Source of the DNA: Aurantiochytrium sp. KH105
Taxonomy: Eukaryota; Sar; Bigyra; Thraustochytrida; Thraustochytriidae
Direction: 5' to 3'
Assembly: GCA_003116975.1 (NCBI GenBank)
Contig: BGKB01000013.1
Location: 1 to 64,000, forward strand
Length of the DNA stretch: 64,000 nucleotides
The notes beneath the pieces are model-generated. The model saw nothing but the letters and a program-made list of their open reading frames with translations. It made no database searches and was not told the origin of the DNA. A program made the position numbers and the translations under genes. Shown here piece by piece: positions 37,807-49,695 of this stretch; positions within the stretch are counted from its first letter, which is position 1, and the number at the start of each line of letters is the position of its first letter.

Positions 37807-40800
37807 TTTACGTTGACGAGGCCCACGAATGAACTTCGGAAAGAATGAACGATGGGGCGTGCGTGCGTGCCGCCGCCGCTGCTGCTTCCTGGGCTTCCTT
37901 CCTGGGAATGCCGGCGCCACTTCCTGGGCTCTTCCTCCCTCTGCCAGCGCCACTCTGCACGACCGTCGAGTTCTTGCCGTTTGCCTGCCTCCTTGCTTGC
38001 TCTCTCTGCCTGCTCTGTCGGCCGGTCGGCCTATCGGTCGGTCGTTGGCGAGCTCCGTCGCACGGTCGCTGCAGCCGCCCGGATGGATGGACGGACGGGG
38101 CGGCTTGGCTCCGAGTCCGCGTCGCTGTCGCTGTCGCTCGGCGAGCGAGCGAAGAAAGAGGAAGCCCGGGCGAGCGCGAGGGCCAACCAGCGAGCGAGCC
38201 CTCCGTGCCTGCCTGCCTGCCTGCCTGCTCCCTTGCTTGCTTCCTTCGCGCCTCTGCAGCTGCTCGCGTCGGAGGCGCGCTTCCTGCCCGAGACCAGGCG
38301 AGGGCCTGGCGGCGCTCGCGCGCCAGGCGGCGGCGCGGCGCGGCTCGGCGCGGCGGCGCGACGTCAACAGCAACTGCAACTCCTCACGCGCGCGCGGATC
38401 CCGCTCGGTTCGCGATTTGAATTCGAGCTGCTCTGCTCTGCTCTGCTCTGCTCTGCTGCTGCTGCAATGCTGCTTGGCGGCGGTATCGCGTTTTGCACGG
38501 GCGCGCAAACCCGACTGTGAGTGAACGAAGGACCGAACGAACGAAGGATCGAACGAGGACTCCGACTCGACGCTGCAGCTGCTCAGGACTCATCCGGGCT
38601 TGGCTGCCGCCGCCGCTGCCTCGCGGAGCACGCACGCTTGGCAGGGCGCGAGGCCGCGCCGCGCCTCCACCAAGCAAGCACGCGAGCGAGGCCATGGACT
38701 TTTTTCAAAACGCCCGTGGTGTGGCACGCGACCGCGACCGGGACCAGGACCCCGCGAGCGGGAGGGAAGGAGCTGACGACGGGCGATCGATCGATGGATC
38801 GATTAGTCGATCGATTCATCGGCGCGCACGCAGCAAAAAGACCGCGCCTCGCACGTCGACCAACGGTCGGCAGCAAGCAAGCGGAAAGTCCGGGCAAAGA
38901 ACTTGACTTCCGCGGTCAGGTCCCTGCCCTGGGCGAGATCAACTGCGACTGCGACCTAGGCTACCCGAGACGCCATGGATATCCATGAACCCTGTTGCCG
39001 CAGCGCAGGCTGCCGCTGCAGCAGCAGCAGCTGCAGCTGCTGCTGCTGCTGCAGCTACATGCCACTGCCAGAGCAGAAGCACGACAAGCAAGCAAGCGAG
39101 CGAAGTCGACAGCGAGCTCGTTAGCGGCTCCGACCTCGCTTGGGGCCCGTCGTCTGCACTCACAGTAAGCGGCCATGGCACGGATTGGGCATGGTGCGGA
39201 CTGCACTGCGTGAGCGACTGCCGCGTCGATGACGAGCATCGTCCGGCCTCACCGGCGTGCTGCAGGCTGCAGCAGCTGCAGCAGCAGGGCAGGCTGAGGA
39301 GCAGTGCGCCTGCCGGCGGAAGGTATGAAAGATATTTTGGGCAAGATGTCAGTGTGTATCTTGGACAAGATGATAAGGAGAGACGTGCACGATGAACACG
39401 GCCTGCTTCAGTCAAAAGCAGCGTGCGGTCCTCAGGCGGTTTTCGGCCGAGGTGGGGAGGGAGGGACTGGTCTCCGCGGCCCCCAAACTCGCGGGGAATC
39501 GAGGACGGAACATCGGAAGGCGACGCTCGGAACCTCTGCAGCTGCTGCTGGTGGTGTGGCTCGCGCAAAGCCGCGCTGACAAGGCATTTGCTCTCTTTCG
39601 TTCACTCCATCTTCATCATCTTCTCCGCACCGCAAGCCACATGCCAAGCATTTTCTTGGCCATGTCGGCGACAGCGGTGCATCCACAAGTCTAGGCAAGA
39701 CAAAGCTCCAAGAAAATAACAGCTACGTGCCAAAGTCCGGCCAGCCTTGAATCTAGAACTTGACCCAGCCTGCACTGCTCTGGCAGCATTTCTACTTCGA
39801 TTCTACGAGGTCAAAATGGAACCACGGAAGGTAGGCCTAGTGCGATTGGGCGAGAGCCACGCCACACCGCCACAGCCAATGGTCACATGCCTCGGACGAT
39901 ACCTAGGCCTAGCCTAATGATGATGATAATGATGATCACTCGCTGCCAAAGCCCAATCCGCTCCGGGGCACAAGCTTGCCTCGGAGTCGCAGTCACAGTT
40001 GCAGTCGCTGTCGGGTGCACCATTTCGTCGACGACACGGCGAAGGTCCTTCCGTTTCAGGCAGTTAGGATGCTTTGGAATGTCCGAGGCGTGCGCAGGCC
40101 ATGAAGGAGGCCTAGCCCGGAGACGCTCTCGGCAGCGGCGCGGCTAGGTGGCCACACTGGCATTTAGTTATGCAGGCTACTGCAGCGTGTCTATGCTGCA
40201 CTGGCTTGCCAGCCTCCCGTACCCGAGCCTGCACTCTGCTGCTGCAGCTGCAGCTGGCTTGGCTTGGCATGGCATGGTATGGCATGGTCAAAGTGACCGG
40301 TGCCGATGGCGTGCTCCAAGCTCAGCTCCACGTCCTCGCACGTGTTCCTCGCCGCCGCGGGCGCAGAAGAAAAAAGAGCGCAAAAGGCCAAGCAGGCACA
40401 GCCCGCGCTGCGGGGACACGCAATGCGGCCGTCTCCCGCCGCGCCGCTGCGGGGGCAGGCAGGGACGAACGCCGGTGACGGTGGTCGGTGCTTACTCGGC
40501 GCTGCGGGAAGCTGTGCGAATTTGGTGCGGGGCTGGCCGCCCCCCGCGCCACGGTGGCCCGTGCTGAAAATATCTTCTCGCGTATCTTCATCCCTGCCAC
40601 CACCACTGGCGGGCGGAAGCAGCACTGCAGCAGCACTGCAGTAGCTGCAGCAGGAGAGAGAGGACGACGCCCTGAGCCTGACGGGCAAGATCGCAGGAGC
40701 CTGGTGGCGCATCGCAGCCGCTCGCAGTCAGCGACGGCGGCGCGGAAAACAGTTGCATGCCGCGGCGCGATGCAGCAGCAGCAGCAGCAGCTGCAGGTGC

Positions 40801-41855
40801 AGCGGTCGGTGGAGCGGGGTCACAGCCTGCCGCTGTCGCCGCTGGCGCCGCAGCCGCTTTTTCCTGGCCTCTGTCGCTGCGCACGGGTACGGCCGGTATC
40901 GCCAGCGGTATAGCGGCATCCCGAGGGACAACTTTGGAAAGTGCACACTGCGCGTCATCAGAATAGTAGCATGCACGCTTTTCACTCTTTATCTTTCTTT
41001 TCCCCTTTTTTTCTTTTCTTTTCTTTTTTTGGCGGCCGAGGTCCAAGTCCTCAGCCTGAGTTGCCTGCAGTAATAGAGACCACTGCGAGGCCGTGGTCAC
41101 TCTCCGCCACGCTGGTCGCAGCGATGTCAGCGTGGCGGCCCGACAGCACCCAGCTGCTGCTGCTGCTGCTGCTGCCAGCACCGGAATGTTCCCCGACTTC
41201 TGGCCCGCACGCGCTGCGCTAAGCGCCGCGAAACCTCCCTGCGAGCTCTGACCGTGAACGTGACAAAAGGAAAGAAAACAAAAAAAGTAGGAAAAAACTT
41301 TTAAAAGAAAAAACAAAAAGAAAAGTAAAAGGAAGTCAGGAACCGCACGGAACCCGCGAGAGCCTCGATGCCGCAGACCAGATGCAGAACCAATGCGGAA
41401 CCTGTTCTTTAAACTGCGCAACGCCAATTCAAAGACTGCGCAACGCGTCCGCGGACGCAAAAGGTGTGTGTGAAAGGAGGAGGGTGTGTAGGGGTGCGCG
41501 AGGACCCCCTGGGCGCTGGAGGGCGGGCGGGCTTTTGGGCAAGTAGGTTATCGCGCGTGCGCAAGTAGAGAACGGCGGTAGCAAGTGGAGAAAAAGACCT
41601 GTGAAAGCGTGGCAGAATGCATGAATGAAAGAAAGGCGGGAAAAGAAAGCAAGCCGAATTTGAACTCCGCGCGCGCGCGCACAGCTCGCGCAGGCAGATC
41701 AGACTTTATCGGCCTGGCGCGGCGGCGCGGCGACCTCGGTGCAGCGGTGCGTCGCGGTACGTAGCGCAGGGGCGCGCGACCAGCCTCGCCTTCCTCTTCC
41801 GCGCGCGCGCGCGCGCGCTCTCTCTCTCTGTCTCTCCGCGCGCCTCGGGCCGAAG

Positions 41856-41867
41856 TATTATATAGAG
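41856..41867 (+). promoter_or_regulatory. TATA-like element upstream of calpain gene
   Basis: TATTATATAGAG is an isolated AT stretch in GC-rich sequence, about 425 bases upstream of the calpain ATG. A functional role is inferred from composition and position only. Confidence 0.3.
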
Positions 41868-42286
41868 TGAGCACCCGGCCGCGATTGGGTTCGAACAGCG
41901 TCTCGGCCGCCCGCGTCCGGGCCGTCCTCCCGGAACTCCGCGGCCGCATCTCTCGCTCTCGCTTCCGCTCTCGCCCTCGCTCTACCTGCGCGCCCCCCGC
42001 GGGCGCGCTCCGAGCGCAGTCATCCTGACCGCCAGAAGGGGGCCGCACGCAGAAGGCTAAAGAAAGGAGAAGCAGCAGACAGGCCGGGCGCATCTGCGCC
42101 GACCGTGGGAGGGAGGAGACGCAGCTCCCTCCCTCCCTACCTACCCATCCACTTATCTGCCTGTCTGCGTCTCTCCGTTCTTTCCCCTCTCTCTCTCTCA
42201 CCCGGCTCGCTACGCGCCTTTGTTGAGACGTCTTGAGACGAACCTGGTCTCCGGCGAGCCGTCGTGCGAACTTTTGCAAGAAACGC

Positions 42287-43260
42287 ATGGACGACGACGA
42301 CGCCGTTGACGTCGACTATTTGCCCAGCCCCTTCCCGAAGATGATTGCCAGCATGCGAGAAGATGTGCAGCTGTGTATCATCGGGGTCTGCTTCGCAACT
42401 GCAATGTTCGGAATCGCCTTCACACTGGAACGCGTCAAATATCGATGGTGGCTCATCCCAGGCCGAATAGGGACACTCTTGTGCAAGTACGTGAGAGCGG
42501 ATCGTCGATGGTCCCTCCGGCTCTTTCACTGGACCCTCATCGCCGCGCAAGCTGCATTTTTCGCGTTTATGCTTGGCACTGCGGCGCTTTTTGCGTCCAT
42601 GTTGGCACTCTCGTGGACCACATCTTCCTGGGGCGATTTTGTTCAAAATTCCTTCTCGGGGATCCTCTTTTGCGGGTCTTGCTTCCTCGGCGTCCTTGGA
42701 GGCCGCCTCTGGCATCACAACGCCGCCACGCTCGCGGCCTCCCTTAACGTTGTACAACGAAGTTGCGACCCAGCGCCAATTACGAGCGCAGAACACGCAT
42801 TACGAAACACGCTCACGGTCATTGGAGTAGTCGCCGGGACCCTGGCGCTCCTTTCGGATTTTTTCCTTATCCCCTTTGGGCGCTGCTCTGAGCAAGCAAC
42901 GCCTCAAGATCAAGCCGAGGCGGATTTTTGCGAACAAGTTGCATCTCACCCCTGGCTTATTGTTGATGTGTGGTGGCCGTTGTCTGGCAGCTGGGTGCCC
43001 ATGACGCTCTCTGCCTGTCTCCTTGTGTCGGCGCTCTACTTTGCCGATCTTTACATTCACGCCTCGCACGATGTTGTTATTGAGGCTTATTCACACCAAG
43101 CGGAGCTGAGAATGCGTTTTGCCGGCGTTCGATATGCTAGCCGTCGCCACAGCGTTATCTTCGCTGGTGCCGATGGGTCTTTGTCAGACCCATCGAGCCC
43201 TAATGACGACGATGACGCAGACGATTGCAGAGTGCTCGTCAACGATGAATCTCGTGTCGA

Positions 43261-43296
<36 letters not shown>

Positions 43297-46200
43297 TGAT
43301 AACAGTGATGATGATGACGACGACGACGATCTCGACCTGGACGAAGACGACATTCATGTTCACGAGGCTTCCGGAGATCTCAGGAAAATATCTGGACGCA
43401 GCGCCAACCCAATACAACAGCGTCACGATGCCCATCTGCTAGAAGATAGAAGAAGTGGGAAAGGTATTGAAGTAACACGCAACATCGAGCGTGGAGGTCT
43501 TCAAATCGAGGCCGATATGGCTGAAGATCTGTGGCTAGAATGTGCGGGTCCAGCCAAAATCAAACCTCAAAATGGTTCTGCCTCTGTTGCTGCTGCAACA
43601 CTGCCGCAGCCGCCGCCGCCGCCGCCGCCACCGCCGTTGCTGCCGCCGCCTTTAATAACGCCCATGACTTCGCCTTCCACATCGTCAACATCAGCGTCAC
43701 GCGAAAAAGAGACCAAATTGCCTCCCTCGCACACTACAGCTGATATCCCGTACTCGCTTGCTGATATTCAAACAAAGCTCGCAAGGTACAGACGTCGTCT
43801 CAAGCGTAACTTCATCACGCTTTATGCGCTTTCCGTCCTGGTTCTTCTCGCTCTCGCGGGAACGCACATGTATTTCACCGGCAAATCCTTTCTATTCTTC
43901 GAATGCATTGCCATCTTCCTCACGGACCTTCTTTTCATTTCCAAATTCTACACGTCTCATGTTTCGCGCGTCTTTAGCGGCATGAAAATTCACGTTGGCG
44001 GCATGGAGGCCACGCCTCTTGCCATTGTTCTCTTGGTTGTTCGCGCTGTGCTCTTTTCCACACCGAGTCAGGGCTGGTTCGTCGCACAGAGCATTGCCTG
44101 CCTCGTTGGCATCTGCTACCTCATTTGGAATCTCATGCCCTCCTATCTCGCTTCCGATGTTCACGCCGATCATGCTCGCGAACTTCGTCGCTTAGCCCGT
44201 CGCTGGAGGAACAAGTCCTGTGGCACTCTCCTCTCGTCCGCTCTCGTTGCATATTCTCGCGAGATCGTGGGCCTTGTGCTCTTTGCCTACTTTTCGATTC
44301 TCACCTGCATTGTGGCACTTCCCGAGGCCACTGCTCGCCTTCACTTCGCCACACGTACGCACAATGGTATTATGGTTTGCCACATCAACGGGACGCTCGT
44401 TCCGCTTTGGGAATTCGGTCTCACATGCATTATCTTTGCCTGCTGCTTTGGCCTTCACATGGCCGAATCGCTACAGAGACCCAAGATACCTGATTTCCGA
44501 TATCTCCGTCTCCTTTGCATCGTCTTTGGCGCAGATCTGGGCTTTGCCTACTTTATCAGCTGGTCGCACCTCTTTCCCGGCTTGGGTGATTTCTTCTTTG
44601 TCAACGTCGTGGTCTTTTTTCCGGCTGCTGTGTCCTGCGTCTGGGGCCACCGTCTCTGGGTTTCTGCAGACTACGTCTTTCTGAAGCATGACGGCTCGAA
44701 GAGGGATTGGATCATGATCGTCTGTTTTGTCACGGCCAACATCACCGTCTTCAGCGTGCCCCCAGTCGTGCACTTCACAATGGGCGCCGATGCCTCGCGT
44801 GTTGCCATCCCCGTTGTCGCATTTTGGTCTTTTATCTACGGTTTGCTGGCTGCACAATGCTGGTGCAATACACTTCAGATCTCGGGAAACAGGCAGCTTC
44901 ATGTTCTCTTTTCACTTCACTTAATCATGACTATCGCGGAAGCTGTCCTCGGGAGCCCGAATGCTTTCGTCAGTCCTGCTCTTACCAGCGCCGTCTTCAT
45001 CGGCACTCTTTACCATGATCATGACAGAATGACTTTTGCGTCGGCCATTGCCGTTCTCGCGGCGTGCAGCTCGGCCATTGTCACTGCTCTCGCTGCACCG
45101 TCGACCGCCGATGCCACGGTCGTGTTCTCTCTTGTCCTCGTGCTCTGTCTTTGGGTTGCATTTTTCGTAGCGGCCTGGCAGCCGTTGGCGCTGCAGCCTT
45201 CCATCGTTCCAGTCTTTGTCGTTCTCGGGGTCGCACTCTTCATGATCCTCAAGCTCGCCGACCCATTTGTGCACTTTTGCCTGTTGGTCGTTGCCATCGC
45301 ACTTGCGCTGGTATCTGGAATCTGGCGTTTTGTTGCACAGCGAAATCAGGGCTCTTCTTTCAAACGCATGGTTCTCTCCTCATCTTTTCTCGGTGTGCCC
45401 GCTGTCGTCTACACCGTCAACCAAAAGGGTGGCGATCTTCGCATCCGCCCTTTTGGCCGCAGTGGCATCATGATTTACACGCTTTTCGTCGGCCAGATTC
45501 TCACCTACCTCTGCAGCGCCTGGCTAAGCTCCAATATTGGCACCGTTACCAGCTCGCTCCTCTATTGCGTACTCTTTGTCTTTGTTCTCGAGCGCTCCTT
45601 GGCACGGCTCGTGCGTTTTCGACGAAACTTTACAGCGCTCCAGCTGCAAGGACTCGAAAATATTTTCGAGGCTGCCGTGAATGTTGCCGTCGAGCGCAGT
45701 GTTGAAATTTCACAGCAAGCCATTATGTCCTCCTGGCTCCGTGACGAGCGCCCCACGGCCTTTGCGCGCGACGCCTCTCGCCTTCTCGAAATGTTACCAG
45801 ACCCGAAGACGGACCACGAGAGCCTTGATTCAGATCTCTCTTTTGGCGCCGAAGCTGACGCCAGCGTCGACACCAGCTTTATGATTCTCCGCACGCCTAA
45901 ACAGCTCATGCAGTATTATGCGCACGTACAGGCCATCGAACTCGAAAACGACAAGCATTCGCGCGACGGAATCCATTTCCGTGCCCTCTTTGACGAGCTC
46001 CTCGTCATGTGCAGTGCACTCATTCGCAAGAGCGGGCCCAAAGCGCTCCCCGAGCCCCATCAAGACGACCGTGTTGACGCCCCATGGCTAAAGCAAGAGG
46101 CCAAAGACCCCAATCGTACACCCCGATCGTCGGGGGCCCTCGGCAGCGTTCCACACCAACGACCATTTACAGAGGTGCAGGAATCTTCTGTGAGCACTTC

Positions 46201-48133
46201 ATCCAATGACAGCCGAGAAGACGATGGGTCAACACATCAGCGGCCTACCACCAGCGTCATTGATGAAAACGAAAAAACTGTATCATCGACGAACAGCGAT
46301 GGCGAAGAAGCGCTTTGCAGCAAGGATGCTTGCACAAAGAAAACTCTAGACGGCGGTCCCCAAGATTGTGGTGAACGCCCCGAGGCACGTTGGTCCGATC
46401 CGGAGTTTAGCCCATCCATGGAAAGCATTTGCGGGATGGAACTCGGCCTGGAGCTTGACAATTGTGCACCCGTCATCGAAGAGGATATCGAATGGTGGCC
46501 CGCCTTGGACGAAAGCGATGTTGCAACGGCCCTAGATTCAAGCCTCGGGGACCTGGCCGAAAAGCCCGTTTCGCTCGTATACGAACCCAAGGATGTTGTC
46601 CAAGGCGCTGTGGGAGACTGCTGGTTGCTGAGCGCCATTAGCGTCGTGGCGCTGTGGCCAGATCTCATGGCGCGTGTCATGCCGCGCCGATCAGCCGCGT
46701 ATCCCGGTCGCGTGCGTGTCAGTCTCTTTGTACAAGGTGACTGGCACGACGTGGTGGTGGACGACAGCCTTCCTTGCCTCATCGCACAAAGCTGGGACCT
46801 AGACGGGAATGTACATGATGTGCCATCGGATTCTGAGCGCGACCTCTTTCCTCTGCCCTTGTTTTGTCGCTCTCGATCACCCAAGGTTGTCTGGCCAATG
46901 CTCTTGGAAAAAGCCTTCGCAAAAACGTATGGCTCGTACGAGATGCTTCGCGGGGGGCACGTACACGCTGCTCTCGTTGATCTCACAGGTGGGCTGACGC
47001 AGGTATTTCAATTGAAGCGCGACCTGGAGCTTGTCGCTTCTGGGGCATTGTGGAAACGTCTCAAGCGTTTTCGTGAAGAACGCCTTCTCTTGGCTGCAGG
47101 CACGGACGAAGACTGGCAAGGGCCAGACTATTCTCGTCGCGCGAATCGCGGCCGCGATGGCTCTGGTTTTCACCATCCTCATCATGCAGACCATGATGAT
47201 GAGGAAGACCTTGGCATTACTCCTGGCCACGCATACGCGATTCTTGATGTCGTTGAGGAAGTTGATTCACGTGGGCGTCACTGTCTTCTCAAATTGCGCG
47301 ATCCGTGGGGCACCTCCAAATGGAAGGGAGCTTGGAACAACCAGGACTCGGAGCGATGGACTCGTCGTATGCGCGCGCGCCTTAGTGTTGACAAACTTGA
47401 GGATAGCGAGGCGGAGGCAGCCAGTACAGCTGGGGGCGCTGCCACTTCGAGTGACTTTTGGATGTCGATGGACGATTTTGTCATTCAGTTCAAAGAGCTT
47501 TACGTGTGCCGTGTCTTTCCTGAGCGCAAGTCGTGGCATCACCGTCGGGAGTTTGGCACCTTTTTTGGCCGCAGCAGCAGGAAGTCTCATCGCGCCCACG
47601 CGTCGCATGAGGACGCACCCGTGTCAGCTCGTGTTTCCGTCCTTGCGCACGACAGTTTTGCAGCCGACGTTGAAGCGATGGCAGCTGCGCACCAGCGTGG
47701 CCACGATGGATACACGGACCAGTTCGCTCTGCGTTTGCATTCAAGTCGAAAGTACAAGCACGGTAAAGTGTACGTGTCCATTACGCAGATCACACCTCGT
47801 GGCGAAGAGGCCTTCATGACTCTCGCACTTCTCAACAACAATGGCGAACGCGTTGCTGCCGACAGCGAAGTGCGCAACCGCCACGTCGTCGCTACGGCCG
47901 GGGCGTATCGCGACACGCGCGAGGTCTCGCTGGAGACTTCACTTCCATGCGGGGAGACCAAATTCTTTACACTGCTTCCCTCCTTGTACACGGACGTGGA
48001 TGTCAAATTTACCATCAACGTGTACTCGGAGTGTGAAGTTGAGCTCAGGCCTTTGCGTTCGCCTTCTATTTCTACTACTGCTACATCGGCTGCCCCCAAC
48101 GCTACATCTGCCTCGGTGGCGAATCTTCCGTGA
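42287..48133 (+). CDS. Transmembrane calpain of the DEK1/TML type
   Basis: This is 1948 residues from the first ATG (42287). A multi-pass N-terminal region (roughly residues 20-1120, about twenty hydrophobic segments) is interrupted by an acidic loop with a poly-Asp run (~320-360) and a poly-Pro stretch (~445). A Ser/Asp-rich cytosolic linker follows. The C-terminal calpain protease core has AVGDCWLLSAI (Cys1445) and GHAYAILDV (His1648), and where calpains have RNPWG it reads LRDPWG (Asp1672 for Asn). A loop rich in His/Asp (HHPHHADHDD) precedes the His. A C2-like calpain beta-sandwich domain ends the protein (VYVSITQITP, ETKFFTLLPSLY). Plant DEK1 shares this plan and senses position/mechanics in the plasma membrane; a similar membrane-tethered protease is inferred here. 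No intron is needed. Confidence 0.93.
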
Positions 48134-48283
48134 CGTGACTCACTGTCAGAGATACGCACGCGAAACGCACGAGGCTGTGTCGTCCCTCACGTTTGAAATG
48201 ATACACGGAGAGCTGCCTCGATCTCTTTCTTCTCTGTACTTTTAGAACTTGAACGAACTTGAAAAATCTTTATTTGTTTCAAT
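48134..48283. other. 3' flanks of convergent calpain and Yip1 genes
   Basis: Short convergent spacer with no gene seen. Confidence 0.5.
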
Positions 48284-49294
48284 TCAGGCGGATCTGCCAA
48301 AAAACTTGAGCTTGAGAACCATGGCGAAGACGACGTGCAGGCCGATGACGCCAGCTAGCAAAGTTGCGGCCAATTTGCGTCCCTGTGGTGAGGTCTGGTC
48401 GCCCAGAAGTGACCCAGCATCCTGAAGTGGTTGCTCGCCCGACTCGGTATCCATTGGTGGCACGTACCCGTCGTTTGATGTGGCGATGCGAGCCCAGAGG
48501 TTTCGCAACAAAAAAACTGCGGACCACCCAAGCGCGAGGATGACGGCGGGCCATTCAAGCGCTGGCACGATGCAAACGACACAGGCCACGAGAAAGGGCG
48601 AAATGGAGTACCCGTAGACGCAAGCCAGCTCAATAAAGGTCATGTTGGCTGTCGACACGCCCAGATAGGTGAAGCATCCCCAGGCTACAAAAGGCATGGC
48701 CAGCGCAAATCCAAACACAAAGGAAGCACCGAGGCCAAGAACTTTGAAATCGTGCTGCCATTCTGTGGCTGAGGAGGAGTCATGATCGATCCATGATGCA
48801 AAGTTACTCGTTGATGCAATAAGGAAAACCAGTGCAGCGCATACCCAGAACGGTGCGTACAGGTCAGGACGCGCGTCGACGGCCTCGAAAAAGTCGTTCT
48901 TCCATGGCATAGCTACGCGTTTGAGCCGTTCCACCACGTCCTCGGTCGTCACGTTGAAATAAGGCATATAGTACTCAACCTTGAACGGGGCGAGAAGTCC
49001 TGTCGGCACGGGCGGCAGCTCGTACGTCTGCGCGGGCCCCATGCTCCCGCTGAGCCCGATGGCCGGGTTCCCCGTGCTGCCGCTCGCAAGCGAGATATCC
49101 GACGTGCTTGCTGCCCCGTCGTGCGCGTCAAAGTCCACGAAGCCATCGCCTGCGGCCAGATCGCGCTGCACGGAAGCGTCTCCTAATGCGAACCCTCCCG
49201 CGCCGGGCCCCTGCGCCGCCAGGTTCACGTCGTCAAAGTCGGACGCCGCTGCGAACGGGTTGGCGGCGTCGTCTCCATCGTTCGTGAGCGCCAT
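48284..49294 (-). CDS. Yip1-domain membrane protein (YIPF1/2-like)
   Basis: This is 336 residues from the ATG at 49292-49294. Residues 1-105 are a Gly/Ala/Asp-rich, soluble N-terminus. About residue 118 the Yip1 signature region begins (YYMPYFNVTTEDVVERLKR, PDLYAPFWVCAALVFL). Five hydrophobic segments follow (including FVFGFALAMPFVAWG, TFIELACVYGYSISPF and VILALGWSAVFLLRNLW). A polar loop precedes the last helix. The YGYS.SPF sequence is characteristic of YIPF1/2/Yif relatives. Role by family: Golgi/ER membrane protein binding Rab GTPases in vesicle traffic. The frame continues upstream through a non-ATG region, but homology starts after 49294. It is head to head with TFIP11, sharing a ~300-base promoter. 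Confidence 0.9.
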   Translation of the reverse strand: MALTNDGDDAANPFAAASDFDDVNLAAQGPGAGGFALGDASVQRDLAAGDGFVDFDAHDGAASTSDISLASGSTGNPAIGLSGSMGPAQTYELPPVPTGLLAPFKVEYYMPYFNVTTEDVVERLKRVAMPWKNDFFEAVDARPDLYAPFWVCAALVFLIASTSNFASWIDHDSSSATEWQHDFKVLGLGASFVFGFALAMPFVAWGCFTYLGVSTANMTFIELACVYGYSISPFLVACVVCIVPALEWPAVILALGWSAVFLLRNLWARIATSNDGYVPPMDTESGEQPLQDAGSLLGDQTSPQGRKLAATLLAGVIGLHVVFAMVLKLKFFGRSA

Positions 49295-49596
49295 CTCCTC
49301 CTCTCGCTCCTCCCGGCCGCCCTGGCCTCGCAGCGCGCGGCGGCGAGGGGCGGCGAGAGCACGGGCTGGGCGTCCGCGCCGCGACGCGCTGCGGCCGCCG
49401 GTCTCTCTCCCGCGCTCGCGGCGGCTTCGCTGCTCCTGTCCTGGGACTGCCTGCCTGAACAGGAATCGAGCTCCAGGCGGGTCACGACAGGTTTGAACTC
49501 GGGTTTGAAAAAGCTGGTCGTCTCGAGGCGGCATCGAAGAAAGCAAAAGCGCAACTCCGTCCAGACTGCTCCGCTCGCCGGAGCGGCACGCGCGCC
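49295..49596. promoter_or_regulatory. Shared divergent promoter of Yip1 and TFIP11 genes
   Basis: A compact 302-base GC-rich spacer between two outward-facing start codons; it must contain both promoters. No TATA-like element is seen. Confidence 0.6.
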
Positions 49597-49648
49597 ATGT
49601 TCGTGCGCGGCGGCACGCTCGAAGGGTCGGCGGCAGGCAGCAGCAGCA

Positions 49649-49695
<47 letters not shown>

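Larger units (their letters stand above)
36926..42286. other. 5.3-kb gene-free stretch rich in simple repeats
   Basis: I find no supported gene. The left part (36926-37200) is the SWEET promoter side. 37440-38600 is a succession of simple repeats (GACT, TC-rich, CTGCC, CTCTG). 38900-41000 is dominated by CTGCAG/CAGCTG-type sequence. 39830-40115 holds three TAGGCCTA-like motifs. 41640-42280 is the calpain promoter side, with CG repeats and a TATA-like site. Long frames present are low-complexity and lack motifs. Confidence 0.5.

Noticed and set aside
37162-38508. Minus-strand frame of 448 codons, Arg/Lys/Ser-rich
   Set aside because: Built from simple repeats (GACT, T/C tract, CTGCC); the protein is pure low complexity.
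40588-41460. Minus-strand frame of 290 codons
   Set aside because: Consists of polypyrimidine and CTG-repeat translation with no fold-like segment.
41885-41900. GGGTTCGAAC, resembling a tRNA T-loop
   Set aside because: The flanks cannot form the T-stem or acceptor stem, and no matching D and anticodon arms lie upstream. No tRNA was found anywhere in the window.
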